A stretch of DNA of 37,512 bases from Halomonas sp. (GTDB lineage: Bacteria > Pseudomonadota > Gammaproteobacteria > Pseudomonadales > Halomonadaceae): positions 1 to 37,512 of the forward strand of contig NZ_VMQS01000022.1 of assembly GCF_007625055.1 (NCBI RefSeq), in the 5' to 3' direction. Positions within the stretch are counted from its first letter, which is position 1, and the number at the start of each line of letters is the position of its first letter. This document shows positions 1 through 6,176 of this stretch, piece by piece. The notes under the pieces were generated by a model, which saw only the letters and a list, made by a program, of their open reading frames with translations, did no database searches and was not told the origin of the DNA. The translations under genes and the position numbers were made by a program.

Positions 1-45
1 AAGGTGATTCGACCGGGCTGGCGTTCCAGCTCACGACCCTCGCCT
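1..45 (-). pseudogene. tRNA-Gly-like relic (partial, at window edge)
   Basis: Two blocks resemble the 3' half of the intact tRNA-Gly next to it. Positions 1-13 match 78-90 at 11 of 13 bases (the T-arm side), and positions 34-45 are identical to 95-106 over 12 bases. Between the blocks there are about 20 bases instead of 4, and this insert holds a perfect 5-bp hairpin (17-30). The T-stem cannot pair and no anticodon arm is visible, so it is probably not a working tRNA. The window cuts it at base 1, so a long-variable-arm tRNA or an attachment-site scar cannot be excluded. Confidence 0.35.
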
Positions 46-67
46 ACCGTTCCGTGCCGCTAGATCT

Positions 68-142
68 TGGAGCGGGAAAGGAGATTCGAACTCCCGACCC
101 TCGCCTTGGCAAGGCGATGCTCTACCACTGAGCTATTCCCGC
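68..142 (-). tRNA. tRNA-Gly (anticodon GCC)
   Basis: Read on the minus strand this folds as a complete cloverleaf. The acceptor stem GCGGGAA pairs with TTCCCGC and is followed by discriminator T and an encoded CCA (68-70). There is a TAGCTCAGTGGTAGAGC D-arm, an anticodon loop CTTGCCAAG giving GCC, and a T-loop TTCGAAT. It lies 38 bp downstream of tRNA-Glu on the same strand and is probably cotranscribed with it. Confidence 0.97.
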
Positions 143-180
143 AAACCTGACAGCAATGCCAACTGACCTGACTGGGAAAG

Positions 181-256
181 TGGCGTCCCATAGGGGGTTC
201 GAACCCCTGTTACCGCCGTGAAAGGGCGGTGTCCTGGACCACTAGACGAATGGGAC
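181..256 (-). tRNA. tRNA-Glu (anticodon TTC)
   Basis: Minus-strand cloverleaf of 76 nt including an encoded CCA (181-183). The 5' acceptor strand GTCCCAT (250-256) pairs with 185-191. The anticodon loop CTTTCAC gives TTC, and the T-loop is TTCGAAC with a 5-bp GC-rich stem. It is the first gene of the tRNA unit driven by the promoter at 285-313. Confidence 0.97.
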
Positions 257-284
257 GCTGCATTACCTCGTCGAGGTGGCGCGT

Positions 285-313
285 ATAATAATCAGCCCAT
301 GAATAGGTGTCAA
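285..313 (-). promoter_or_regulatory. Sigma-70 promoter of the tRNA-Glu/tRNA-Gly unit
   Basis: On the minus strand a perfect -35 box TTGACA (308-313) is separated by exactly 17 bp from a -10 box TATTAT (285-290). The following discriminator is GC-rich (GCGCC), as in stable-RNA promoters under stringent (ppGpp) control in gammaproteobacteria. Transcription should start near 278, about 20 nt before the mature tRNA-Glu. Confidence 0.8.
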
Positions 314-430
314 GTATCAATCTCAGCTGGTATCCAGGCCACTGATATCGCATGCTGTCAGGCTAGGGTCTGAACACAGAAAAATGGATTTTGCCATCCT
401 TTGCAATACTGCCTGTTCAAGGAGGCTAAC

Positions 431-829
431 ATGACGAAACTGGAAAAATCCGCAGAGCAATGGCGCGAACAGCTGACACCCGAGCAATATCGTGTCACCC
501 GTGAGAAAGGTACCGAGCCACCCTTCAGCGGCGACTACAATGTCAGCAATGCCCACGGCATCTATCATTGCGTTTGCTGCAACGCGCCGCTGTTTGAAAA
601 CGAGCACAAGTTCGATGCCGGGTGCGGCTGGCCAAGCTTTGACCGCCCATTCAGCCCGAACCGTGTTGAAGAACACACTGATAACAGCCACGGCATGCAG
701 AGAACCGAGGTGGTATGTGCCAAATGCGATGCCCACCTGGGGCATGTGTTTCCGGATGGCCCTGCAGAAACCACTGGATTACGCTATTGTATCAACTCGG
801 TAGCCATTGAGTTTCATCCTGGCGAATAA
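431..829 (+). CDS. msrB: Peptide-methionine (R)-S-oxide reductase MsrB
   Basis: The product reduces the R-epimer of methionine sulfoxide in oxidised proteins using thioredoxin. The 132-residue protein has the usual MsrB length and features. Two CxxC zinc sites (Cys47/Cys50 and Cys96/Cys99), the GCGWPSF motif near residue 64, the [10 protein letters not shown] block and the catalytic Cys120 in RYCINS are all present. The start at 431 was chosen because GGAGG (421-425) sits 5 nt upstream. An in-frame ATG at 401 would add ten unconserved residues and has no ribosome-binding site. The gene diverges from the tRNA unit, with about 120 bp between that promoter and the start codon. Confidence 0.96.
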   Translation: MTKLEKSAEQWREQLTPEQYRVTREKGTEPPFSGDYNVSNAHGIYHCVCCNAPLFENEHKFDAGCGWPSFDRPFSPNRVEEHTDNSHGMQRTEVVCAKCDAHLGHVFPDGPAETTGLRYCINSVAIEFHPGE

Positions 830-862
830 CACCCTGCTTGAGTAGCATAGCGAATTGTTAAT

Positions 863-891
863 CCGGCAATGCGAGCGCCTTCTGCTAGAAT
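863..891 (+). promoter_or_regulatory. Extended -10 promoter upstream of rbgA
   Basis: TGC directly followed by TAGAAT (883-891) forms an extended -10 element. The -35 region at 863-868 is weak (CCGGCA), which is normal for extended -10 promoters. Start of transcription near 898 would give a leader of about 30 nt carrying the AGGAG at 916-920. Confidence 0.5.
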
Positions 892-926
892 GGTGGCTCG
901 CTTTTTTGTGCCTTCAGGAGAAACCC

Positions 927-1880
927 ATGCTCGGCTGGTTCCCCGGTCATATGAACAAGGCGCGCCGCCAGATCAAGGAAGCGCTGCCCGAAATCGACGT
1001 TGTCATTGAAGTGCTCGATGCCCGCCTGCCCTACTCCAGCGCCAATCCTATGCTGGCAGAGCTTGCGCGGCACAAGCCGGTGCTGAAGGTTCTCTCGCGG
1101 GCTGATCTCGCCGACCCTGAGCGCACCCGGCAATGGGTAACTTTCTTTGATAGCCAGCCTGACACCCGGGCACTGGCCATCACCACAACCAACAGCCGGG
1201 AACTCAAAAGTATCCCGGCGCTGTGCCATGGCCTGGCAGGCGAAGTGCGCCTGGACCGCGATGTTCGCGTGATGGTGATGGGCATCCCCAATGTGGGCAA
1301 ATCAACGCTGATCAACGGCCTGGCCAAACGCAAGATCGCCAAGACCGGGAATGAGCCAGCAGTGACCAAGCGCCAGCAGAAAGTACGTATTGATGGTCGA
1401 GTAGCCTTGGTCGATACGCCCGGAGTGCTTTGGCCCAAGATTGAAGATCAGGCAAGTGCCTATCGGCTGGCCGCCAGCGGTGCCATCCGCGATACTGCCA
1501 TTGAATATACGGATGTGGGCATTGTCGCCTGCGCTGAACTGGCAAAACGCTACCCGGAGGCACTGAAAAACCGTTACAAGTTGTCTTCCTTGCCTGCCTT
1601 TGAATCGCTGCAGGAACCCCAGAGTGTTGAGGCCGATGGTCCGGAACGTCCAGATTTTCTGGCCCTGGCAGGGTTTGATGGTCACGCCATTCTCAAGCAG
1701 ATCGCTAGCCGCCGCGGCGGACTGAGAGCCGGTGGTGAGGTCGATCTTCACCGCGGTGCTGAAGTGCTGCTGCATGAGCTAAGAGATGGCAAACTGGGCC
1801 GCATCACGCTGGAAACACCCGACGACATCCCGTCACCGGAAGAAGAATCAGATGATAAACGCACTGATGCAGCTGAATAA
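927..1880 (+). CDS. rbgA: Ribosome biogenesis GTPase YlqF/RbgA family
   Basis: This is a circularly permuted GTPase of the YlqF/RbgA family, which in Bacillus acts in late 50S subunit assembly. The 317-residue product starts with the family signature GWFPGHMNKARRQI. The G4-type motif comes first (residues about 58-63), then G1 GIPNVGKST (about 119) and G3 DTPG (about 160), the permuted order typical of the family. The C-terminal helical domain ends in an acidic tail. The start at 927 has AGGAG 6 nt upstream; the frame is open to 855, but that extension has no conservation or ribosome-binding site. The G4 motif reads SRAD where the family normally has NKxD. The role in this organism is inferred from the family. 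Confidence 0.92.
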   Translation: MLGWFPGHMNKARRQIKEALPEIDVVIEVLDARLPYSSANPMLAELARHKPVLKVLSRADLADPERTRQWVTFFDSQPDTRALAITTTNSRELKSIPALCHGLAGEVRLDRDVRVMVMGIPNVGKSTLINGLAKRKIAKTGNEPAVTKRQQKVRIDGRVALVDTPGVLWPKIEDQASAYRLAASGAIRDTAIEYTDVGIVACAELAKRYPEALKNRYKLSSLPAFESLQEPQSVEADGPERPDFLALAGFDGHAILKQIASRRGGLRAGGEVDLHRGAEVLLHELRDGKLGRITLETPDDIPSPEEESDDKRTDAAE

Positions 1881-1905
1881 CCGGGAAAAAACGACCTAGT
1901 GCATG

Positions 1906-1919
1906 CAGTGAATTCACTG
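1906..1919. repeat. 14-bp perfect palindrome between rbgA and alaA
   Basis: CAGTGAATTCACTG is its own reverse complement. It lies 26 bp after the rbgA stop and 65 bp before the alaA start, in the only gap where an alaA promoter could sit. It has no T-run, so it is not a typical terminator, and an operator half-site pair is possible. No regulator is identified. Confidence 0.4.
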
Positions 1920-1983
1920 TTTACCGATTATTGGTTATTCCTTGCCTGCACGCCAGGAGTAACGACGTTTATTGGAAGGCACC

Positions 1984-3231
1984 ATGACCCTGACACAGAC
2001 TTCACAACCACCCGTGCTGCGCAAGTCACACAAGCTTGACAGTGTTTGCTATGACATTCGCGGGCCAGTGCTGGATCACGCCAAGCGCCTGGAAGAGGAA
2101 GGCCAGCGCATCCTCAAGCTTAATATTGGCAACCCTGCCCCCTTTGGCTTCGAGGCGCCTGAAGAAATTTTACAGGACGTGATGCGCAACCTGCCGACTG
2201 CCCAGGGGTACTGTGATTCCAAGGGGCTCTACTCTGCCCGTAAGGCGGTCATGCAGGAGTGCCAGCGCAAACAGATACCGGGTGTGGGTATTGAAGATAT
2301 CTATATCGGTAACGGCGTTTCCGAGCTGATCGTGATGGCCATGCAGGCATTGCTGAATGACGGCGACGAGGTGCTGATTCCTGCTCCGGACTATCCATTG
2401 TGGACAGCTGCTGCCAACCTTTCCGGTGGCCGCGCCGTTCACTACCTGTGCGACGAGCAGTCAGAATGGGCGCCTGCGATGGACGACATTCGCGCCAAGG
2501 TGACCAGCCACACCCGGGCGATCGTGCTGATCAACCCTAACAATCCGACCGGGGCCGTCTACCCGCCGGACGTTGTGCGCGAAGTGCTGGCGATTGCCCA
2601 TGAGCACAACCTGGTGGTGTTCTCTGATGAAATCTACGACAAGATTCTGTATGACGGTGTAGAACACACCGCTACAGGGGCACTCGCCGAGGATGATCAG
2701 TTGGTCATCACCATGAACGGGCTGTCAAAAAGCTACCGCTGTGCCGGTTTCCGTTCAGGCTGGATGACGATTTCCGGTGGCCTTGCCAAGCAGCGCTCAA
2801 GTGACTTCATCCAGGGGCTGACCATGCTGGCCTCAATGCGTCTGTGTGCCAACGTGCCGGCCCAACACGCCATTCAGACAGCTCTGGGCGGCTATCAATC
2901 GATCAATGACCTGATTCTGCCCGGCGGACGTTTGCTGGCCCAGCGGGACATTACCTTCGACAAGCTGAATGCCATCCCCGGTGTCAGCTGCATCAAGCCC
3001 AAGGGCGCTCTCTACGCCTTCCCAAAGCTCGACCCCGCTGTATTCAATATCCAGGATGACCAGAAGATGGTGCTTGACCTGCTACTTCAGGAAAAAATCC
3101 TGCTGGTACAGGGAACGGCCTTTAACTGGCCTGACCCGGATCATGTGCGTATCGTCACCCTGCCCTGGGCTGACCAGCTGGGCAATGCGCTGGACCGCTT
3201 TGCGGATTTTCTCTCCCGCTATCGTCAATAG
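1984..3231 (+). CDS. alaA: Glutamate-pyruvate aminotransferase AlaA
   Basis: A PLP-dependent class I/II aminotransferase of 415 residues, matching E. coli AlaA (YfbQ), which makes alanine from pyruvate with glutamate as amino donor. Visible features are the N-terminal RGPVLDHAKRLEEEG and NIGNPAPFGF blocks, the NPNNPTG segment (about 186-192), SDEIYDK (about 215) and the Schiff-base lysine near 249 in LSKSYRCAGFRSGW. The ATG at 1984 was preferred over an in-frame TTG at 1972 because a purine-rich GGAAGG sits just before it. It is a single gene with about 100 bp upstream, holding a 14-bp palindrome. With gdhB elsewhere in the window it links carbon and nitrogen metabolism. Confidence 0.93.
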   Translation: MTLTQTSQPPVLRKSHKLDSVCYDIRGPVLDHAKRLEEEGQRILKLNIGNPAPFGFEAPEEILQDVMRNLPTAQGYCDSKGLYSARKAVMQECQRKQIPGVGIEDIYIGNGVSELIVMAMQALLNDGDEVLIPAPDYPLWTAAANLSGGRAVHYLCDEQSEWAPAMDDIRAKVTSHTRAIVLINPNNPTGAVYPPDVVREVLAIAHEHNLVVFSDEIYDKILYDGVEHTATGALAEDDQLVITMNGLSKSYRCAGFRSGWMTISGGLAKQRSSDFIQGLTMLASMRLCANVPAQHAIQTALGGYQSINDLILPGGRLLAQRDITFDKLNAIPGVSCIKPKGALYAFPKLDPAVFNIQDDQKMVLDLLLQEKILLVQGTAFNWPDPDHVRIVTLPWADQLGNALDRFADFLSRYRQ

Positions 3232-3286
3232 GCCCAGGCAGCAAAAGCTGTTAAACATTATTCATCAATAAAAATGCGGGTAGAGA

Positions 3287-3315
3287 TTTGAAACCTCCTC
3301 GTTTCTCCCCCATCT
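3287..3315 (+). promoter_or_regulatory. Sigma-32 (RpoH) heat-shock promoter of htpX
   Basis: TTTGAAA (3287-3293) and CCCCATCT (3308-3315) are separated by 14 bp. This matches the sigma-32 consensus (CTTGAAA, 13-17 bp, CCCCATnT) at all but one -35 base, with a perfect -10. The start would be near 3321, giving a leader of about 43 nt with AAGGAG before the htpX ATG. HtpX is a known heat-shock gene in E. coli, so motif and context agree. Confidence 0.8.
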
Positions 3316-3363
3316 AAGCGATATCTCAGGACCTGTTTCTCATTATACCAAGGAGATTCCATA

Positions 3364-4269
3364 ATGCTGCGAATCGTGTTGTTTCTGGCCACTAACCTGG
3401 CCGTCGTGTTGGTCGCCAGCCTGACATTACGCCTGTTTGGGGTAGAGGGTTATCTGCGTAGCCAGGGCATCAACTTCACCAGTTTGCTGCTGTTCTGCTT
3501 TATCATTGGCATGGCCGGGTCGGTAATATCGCTGTTGATTTCAAAATGGATGGCCAAGCGCTCGACCGGTACCGTCATTATCGAGAAACCGTCCAACGCC
3601 ACCGAACAATGGCTGGTCGATACGGTGGCCGAACTGGCCCGCGATGCCGGAATCAAGACACCGGAAGTAGGTATCTTCCCGGCGCAGCAATCCAATGCCT
3701 TTGCCACCGGCTGGAAAAAGGATGACGCCCTGGTCGCGGTGTCGGCCGGGCTACTTAACCGTATGAAACCCGATGAAGTACGCGCCGTTCTGGCCCACGA
3801 GATTGGCCATGTGGCCAATGGTGACATGGTCACCTTGGCGCTGGTTCAAGGGGTGGTCAACACCTTTGTGATGTTCTTTGCTCGTGTGGTGGCACACCTG
3901 ATCGATGGTTTCCTGAAAAGCCGCACAGATGGCGAAGGCGGCCTGGGCTTTATGGGCTATTTTGGCGTGGTCATGGTCGCCGAGATTATTTTCGGTATTG
4001 CCGCGTCGGCCATTGTGGCCTGGTTCTCTCGCTTTCGTGAGTATCGTGCCGATGAGGCGGGCGCACGCCTGGCCGGTTCGGGCGCCATGGTCAGTGCTCT
4101 GGCAAGGCTGAAATCGGAAACTGAATTGCCTGACCAGATGCCGGATACCCTGCGCGCCATGGCCATCACCAAGGGGCAGACCCGCTCGTTGGTAGAACGC
4201 CTGTTTGCCAGCCACCCGCCACTGGATGACCGCATTCGCGCGTTACAGGAAGCTTCCTACCGGCAGTAA
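3364..4269 (+). CDS. htpX: Membrane zinc metalloprotease HtpX
   Basis: An inner-membrane M48 protease that degrades misfolded membrane proteins alongside FtsH. The 301-residue product has two N-terminal membrane segments (about 4-24 and 36-58), the zinc-binding HEIGH motif at residues 145-149, two further hydrophobic segments (about 160-180 and 195-220), and the third ligand in EYRADEAGA (about 228). The C-terminal block SHPPLDDRI is also diagnostic. A strong AAGGAG precedes the ATG. The gene is monocistronic: a sigma-32 promoter lies upstream and a terminator directly downstream. Confidence 0.97.
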   Translation: MLRIVLFLATNLAVVLVASLTLRLFGVEGYLRSQGINFTSLLLFCFIIGMAGSVISLLISKWMAKRSTGTVIIEKPSNATEQWLVDTVAELARDAGIKTPEVGIFPAQQSNAFATGWKKDDALVAVSAGLLNRMKPDEVRAVLAHEIGHVANGDMVTLALVQGVVNTFVMFFARVVAHLIDGFLKSRTDGEGGLGFMGYFGVVMVAEIIFGIAASAIVAWFSRFREYRADEAGARLAGSGAMVSALARLKSETELPDQMPDTLRAMAITKGQTRSLVERLFASHPPLDDRIRALQEASYRQ

Positions 4270-4297
4270 TTAACGCTTCTGAATGACGTCATAACAG

Positions 4298-4324
4298 CGC
4301 CCACCCAATGAAGTGGGCGTTTTT
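4298..4324 (+). terminator. Rho-independent terminator after htpX
   Basis: A 7-bp GC-rich stem CGCCCAC/GTGGGCG (4298-4304 with 4313-4319), an 8-nt loop and a run of five T. It sits 28 bp past the htpX stop and just before the convergent pdxB 3' end. Confidence 0.85.
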
Positions 4325-4328
4325 ATGT

Positions 4329-5477
4329 TCAAGTCTCTGTCAAGACATGAAAACCAGCGGCGCGCAGGCCAGGGGCAAGCGAGCCAGCATTTTCACACAA
4401 GCGCACCTTGAGGGTGGCGAACTCACGTCGCAAGGGGTAATCGGCGCGGCAATGGTCAAAGGCGCTTCCCATCGCTTGCGATTGCATCTCGCGCGTCCAG
4501 CGGTCGTGATCCCGGCGCGGGTCATAAACTGCCCGCATACAAAGGCGTAGAGCGTCTTCGCTGGGTATGGCCTGTTGCAAGGTCAATTCGCCAAGCGCGG
4601 GTAACGGGCAGATATCGCCAAGCGTCAAGGTGCTTTGGCGACCCAGGTACTCAGCCAGAGCATGATGCACCATCAGGCTGCCGCGCAGCTTGCCGTCCAG
4701 GCTGTAGCCCGCCACATGGGGCGTTGCCAGTTCGGCCAATGCATGCAGTTGCGGAGCAATATCCGGTTCGTTTTCCCATACGTCGAGCACAGCACTAAGA
4801 TCCGCCTGCTGGGTCAGACGCTTTGCCAGGGCGTCACTATCCATACAGTCACCGCGCCCCGCGTTCACCACTATGCTGCCTGGTTTGAGGGCGTTGATTG
4901 CTGAAGCCCCCAGCAGATGGTGAGTTCTGTAGGGCCCCTCTGTTACCAGCGGCGTATGCAGGCACAGCACGTCGCACTGGCTGATCAGCGTGTGAAGCGT
5001 TTCAAAGCCTGCGCTGCCCTCTTGCGCCGCCCGTGGCGGATCACAGGCCAGCACCTTGACGCCTAGCCCCTGCAGGCGCGCCAACAGGCGGCTGCCCACG
5101 TTACCCACGCCAACAACCCCTACGCAGCGCCGGGCTAATGACCATCCCTGGCGCTCGGCAAGGGTTAACAGGCTGGCCAGCACGTAATCCACCACCGCCT
5201 CGGCGTTACACCCGGGGGCGCTGGAAAAAGCAATTTCATGCGCCTTCAGGTAAGCGGTATCAATATGGTCAGTGCCTATGGTGCAGGTGCCCACAAAGCG
5301 CACCGGGCTACCGGCAAGCAGCGCTTGATTGACTCGGGTCACTGAGCGCACCACAAGGGCATCGGCATCCTTGACATGCCGGGCAGTAATCTCGCGGCCC
5401 GGCAGGCGGACCACCTCGCCAAACGCGGCAAAGCAGGCCTCACTGGCGGGGATGTTGGCATCAACGACAAGTTTCAT
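4329..5477 (-). CDS. pdxB: Erythronate-4-phosphate dehydrogenase PdxB
   Basis: The enzyme oxidises 4-phosphoerythronate in the DXP-dependent pyridoxal 5'-phosphate pathway. The product is a D-2-hydroxyacid dehydrogenase of 382 residues, close to the E. coli length. It has the Rossmann motif GVVGVGNVGSRL (about 115-126) and the catalytic Arg in VNAGRGD, Glu in ENEP and His in HVAGYSLDGK, followed by the PdxB-specific C-terminal dimerisation domain. The start at 5477 was chosen because MKLVVDANIP aligns with the N-terminus of known PdxB. An ATG four codons earlier (5489) is possible, and neither has a strong ribosome-binding site. It diverges from the WGR gene, with under 90 bp for both promoters. 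Confidence 0.94.
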   Translation of the reverse strand: MKLVVDANIPASEACFAAFGEVVRLPGREITARHVKDADALVVRSVTRVNQALLAGSPVRFVGTCTIGTDHIDTAYLKAHEIAFSSAPGCNAEAVVDYVLASLLTLAERQGWSLARRCVGVVGVGNVGSRLLARLQGLGVKVLACDPPRAAQEGSAGFETLHTLISQCDVLCLHTPLVTEGPYRTHHLLGASAINALKPGSIVVNAGRGDCMDSDALAKRLTQQADLSAVLDVWENEPDIAPQLHALAELATPHVAGYSLDGKLRGSLMVHHALAEYLGRQSTLTLGDICPLPALGELTLQQAIPSEDALRLCMRAVYDPRRDHDRWTREMQSQAMGSAFDHCRADYPLRREFATLKVRLCENAGSLAPGLRAAGFHVLTET

Positions 5478-5562
5478 AGCGTTTTTCATCTTGGGCTATA
5501 CAATGGGCGCTTGGCGGCGCAAGGCACCGGCAGACAAGGCGCAATTAACAAGAGGACAAGGT

Positions 5563-5844
5563 GTGATCGTACGCTGGGAAACCGACCATGACTATGTGCT
5601 GGTGCATATTCATCAGGATATGTTTGGCGACTGGATCTTCAGCCGCGCCTGGGGGCAGATTGGCACCCAGTTCGGCGGCCTCAAACACCAATTGGCAGAA
5701 AACCGCGAACAGGCCCGGATGTGGCTTGACGACGAGAGCACCATTCAGTCCTCGCGTGGCTTTCACAAGGTGCTGGATGTGGACGATGACTCCCCGGAAG
5801 GCCAGGAAGCCATGCGCCAGCTCTCTCTATTGGATGCCATCTAG
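5563..5844 (+). CDS. Small stand-alone WGR-domain protein
   Basis: A 93-residue protein that is almost entirely one WGR-like domain. The pattern ends in IFSRAWGQIGTQFGGLKHQLAE, then an alpha-helical AREQARMW-type segment and RGFHKV. WGR domains occur in PARPs and in MolR-type regulators and can bind nucleic acid; free-standing ones have no settled function. I chose the GTG at 5563 because GAGGA lies 6-7 nt upstream. An in-frame ATG at 5503 would add 20 residues rich in Lys and Arg without a good ribosome-binding site. The gene is divergent from pdxB. Its stop codon shares a CTAG with the stop of the convergent glutaredoxin-like gene. A specific role is not assigned. Confidence 0.75.
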   Translation: MIVRWETDHDYVLVHIHQDMFGDWIFSRAWGQIGTQFGGLKHQLAENREQARMWLDDESTIQSSRGFHKVLDVDDDSPEGQEAMRQLSLLDAI

Positions 5845-6176
5845 CCAAGATAGCGGCGGCCATTGTGGGTATAAGCAAGCTTGGCAGGTTCAGGCTCAGG
5901 CGGCGACGTCAATGCCTGAAGCGCAGCCCGATCGAGCCAGTCACGCGCTTCAAGCCAGGTGGCTAGCCGTTCTACGTCAAAACCTCGATCCAGCTCCTTG
6001 CCCTCGGCATCTGCGAGCACGGGAATGCGTGAGGCATAGCGCGCCATCAAGGTATCGTCATTGCTGATCTCAACCGCTGTCAGCATTACTGCCTGGTTGG
6101 CTAGCTGGTGCACCAGGGCCTCCAACTGCTCGCACAGATGGCAACCCAGGGTCGTGTAAAGCGTCAGCGCTATCAT
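5841..6176 (-). CDS. Glutaredoxin-like family protein (DUF836 type)
   Basis: A 111-residue thioredoxin-fold protein with an N-terminal beta strand, a CHLC redox motif (Cys12/Cys15), a cis-Pro-type segment SRIPVLAD (about 70) and a C-terminal helix. It resembles the short glutaredoxin-like proteins common in gammaproteobacteria; the substrate is unknown. The start ATG overlaps the rlmKL stop (ATGA at 6173-6176), so it is probably translated by coupling from the rlmKL message. The 3' end overlaps the convergent WGR gene by 4 bp, and both stop codons lie inside CTAG. No terminator is visible at this end. Confidence 0.85.
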   Translation of the reverse strand: MIALTLYTTLGCHLCEQLEALVHQLANQAVMLTAVEISNDDTLMARYASRIPVLADAEGKELDRGFDVERLATWLEARDWLDRAALQALTSPPEPEPAKLAYTHNGRRYLG

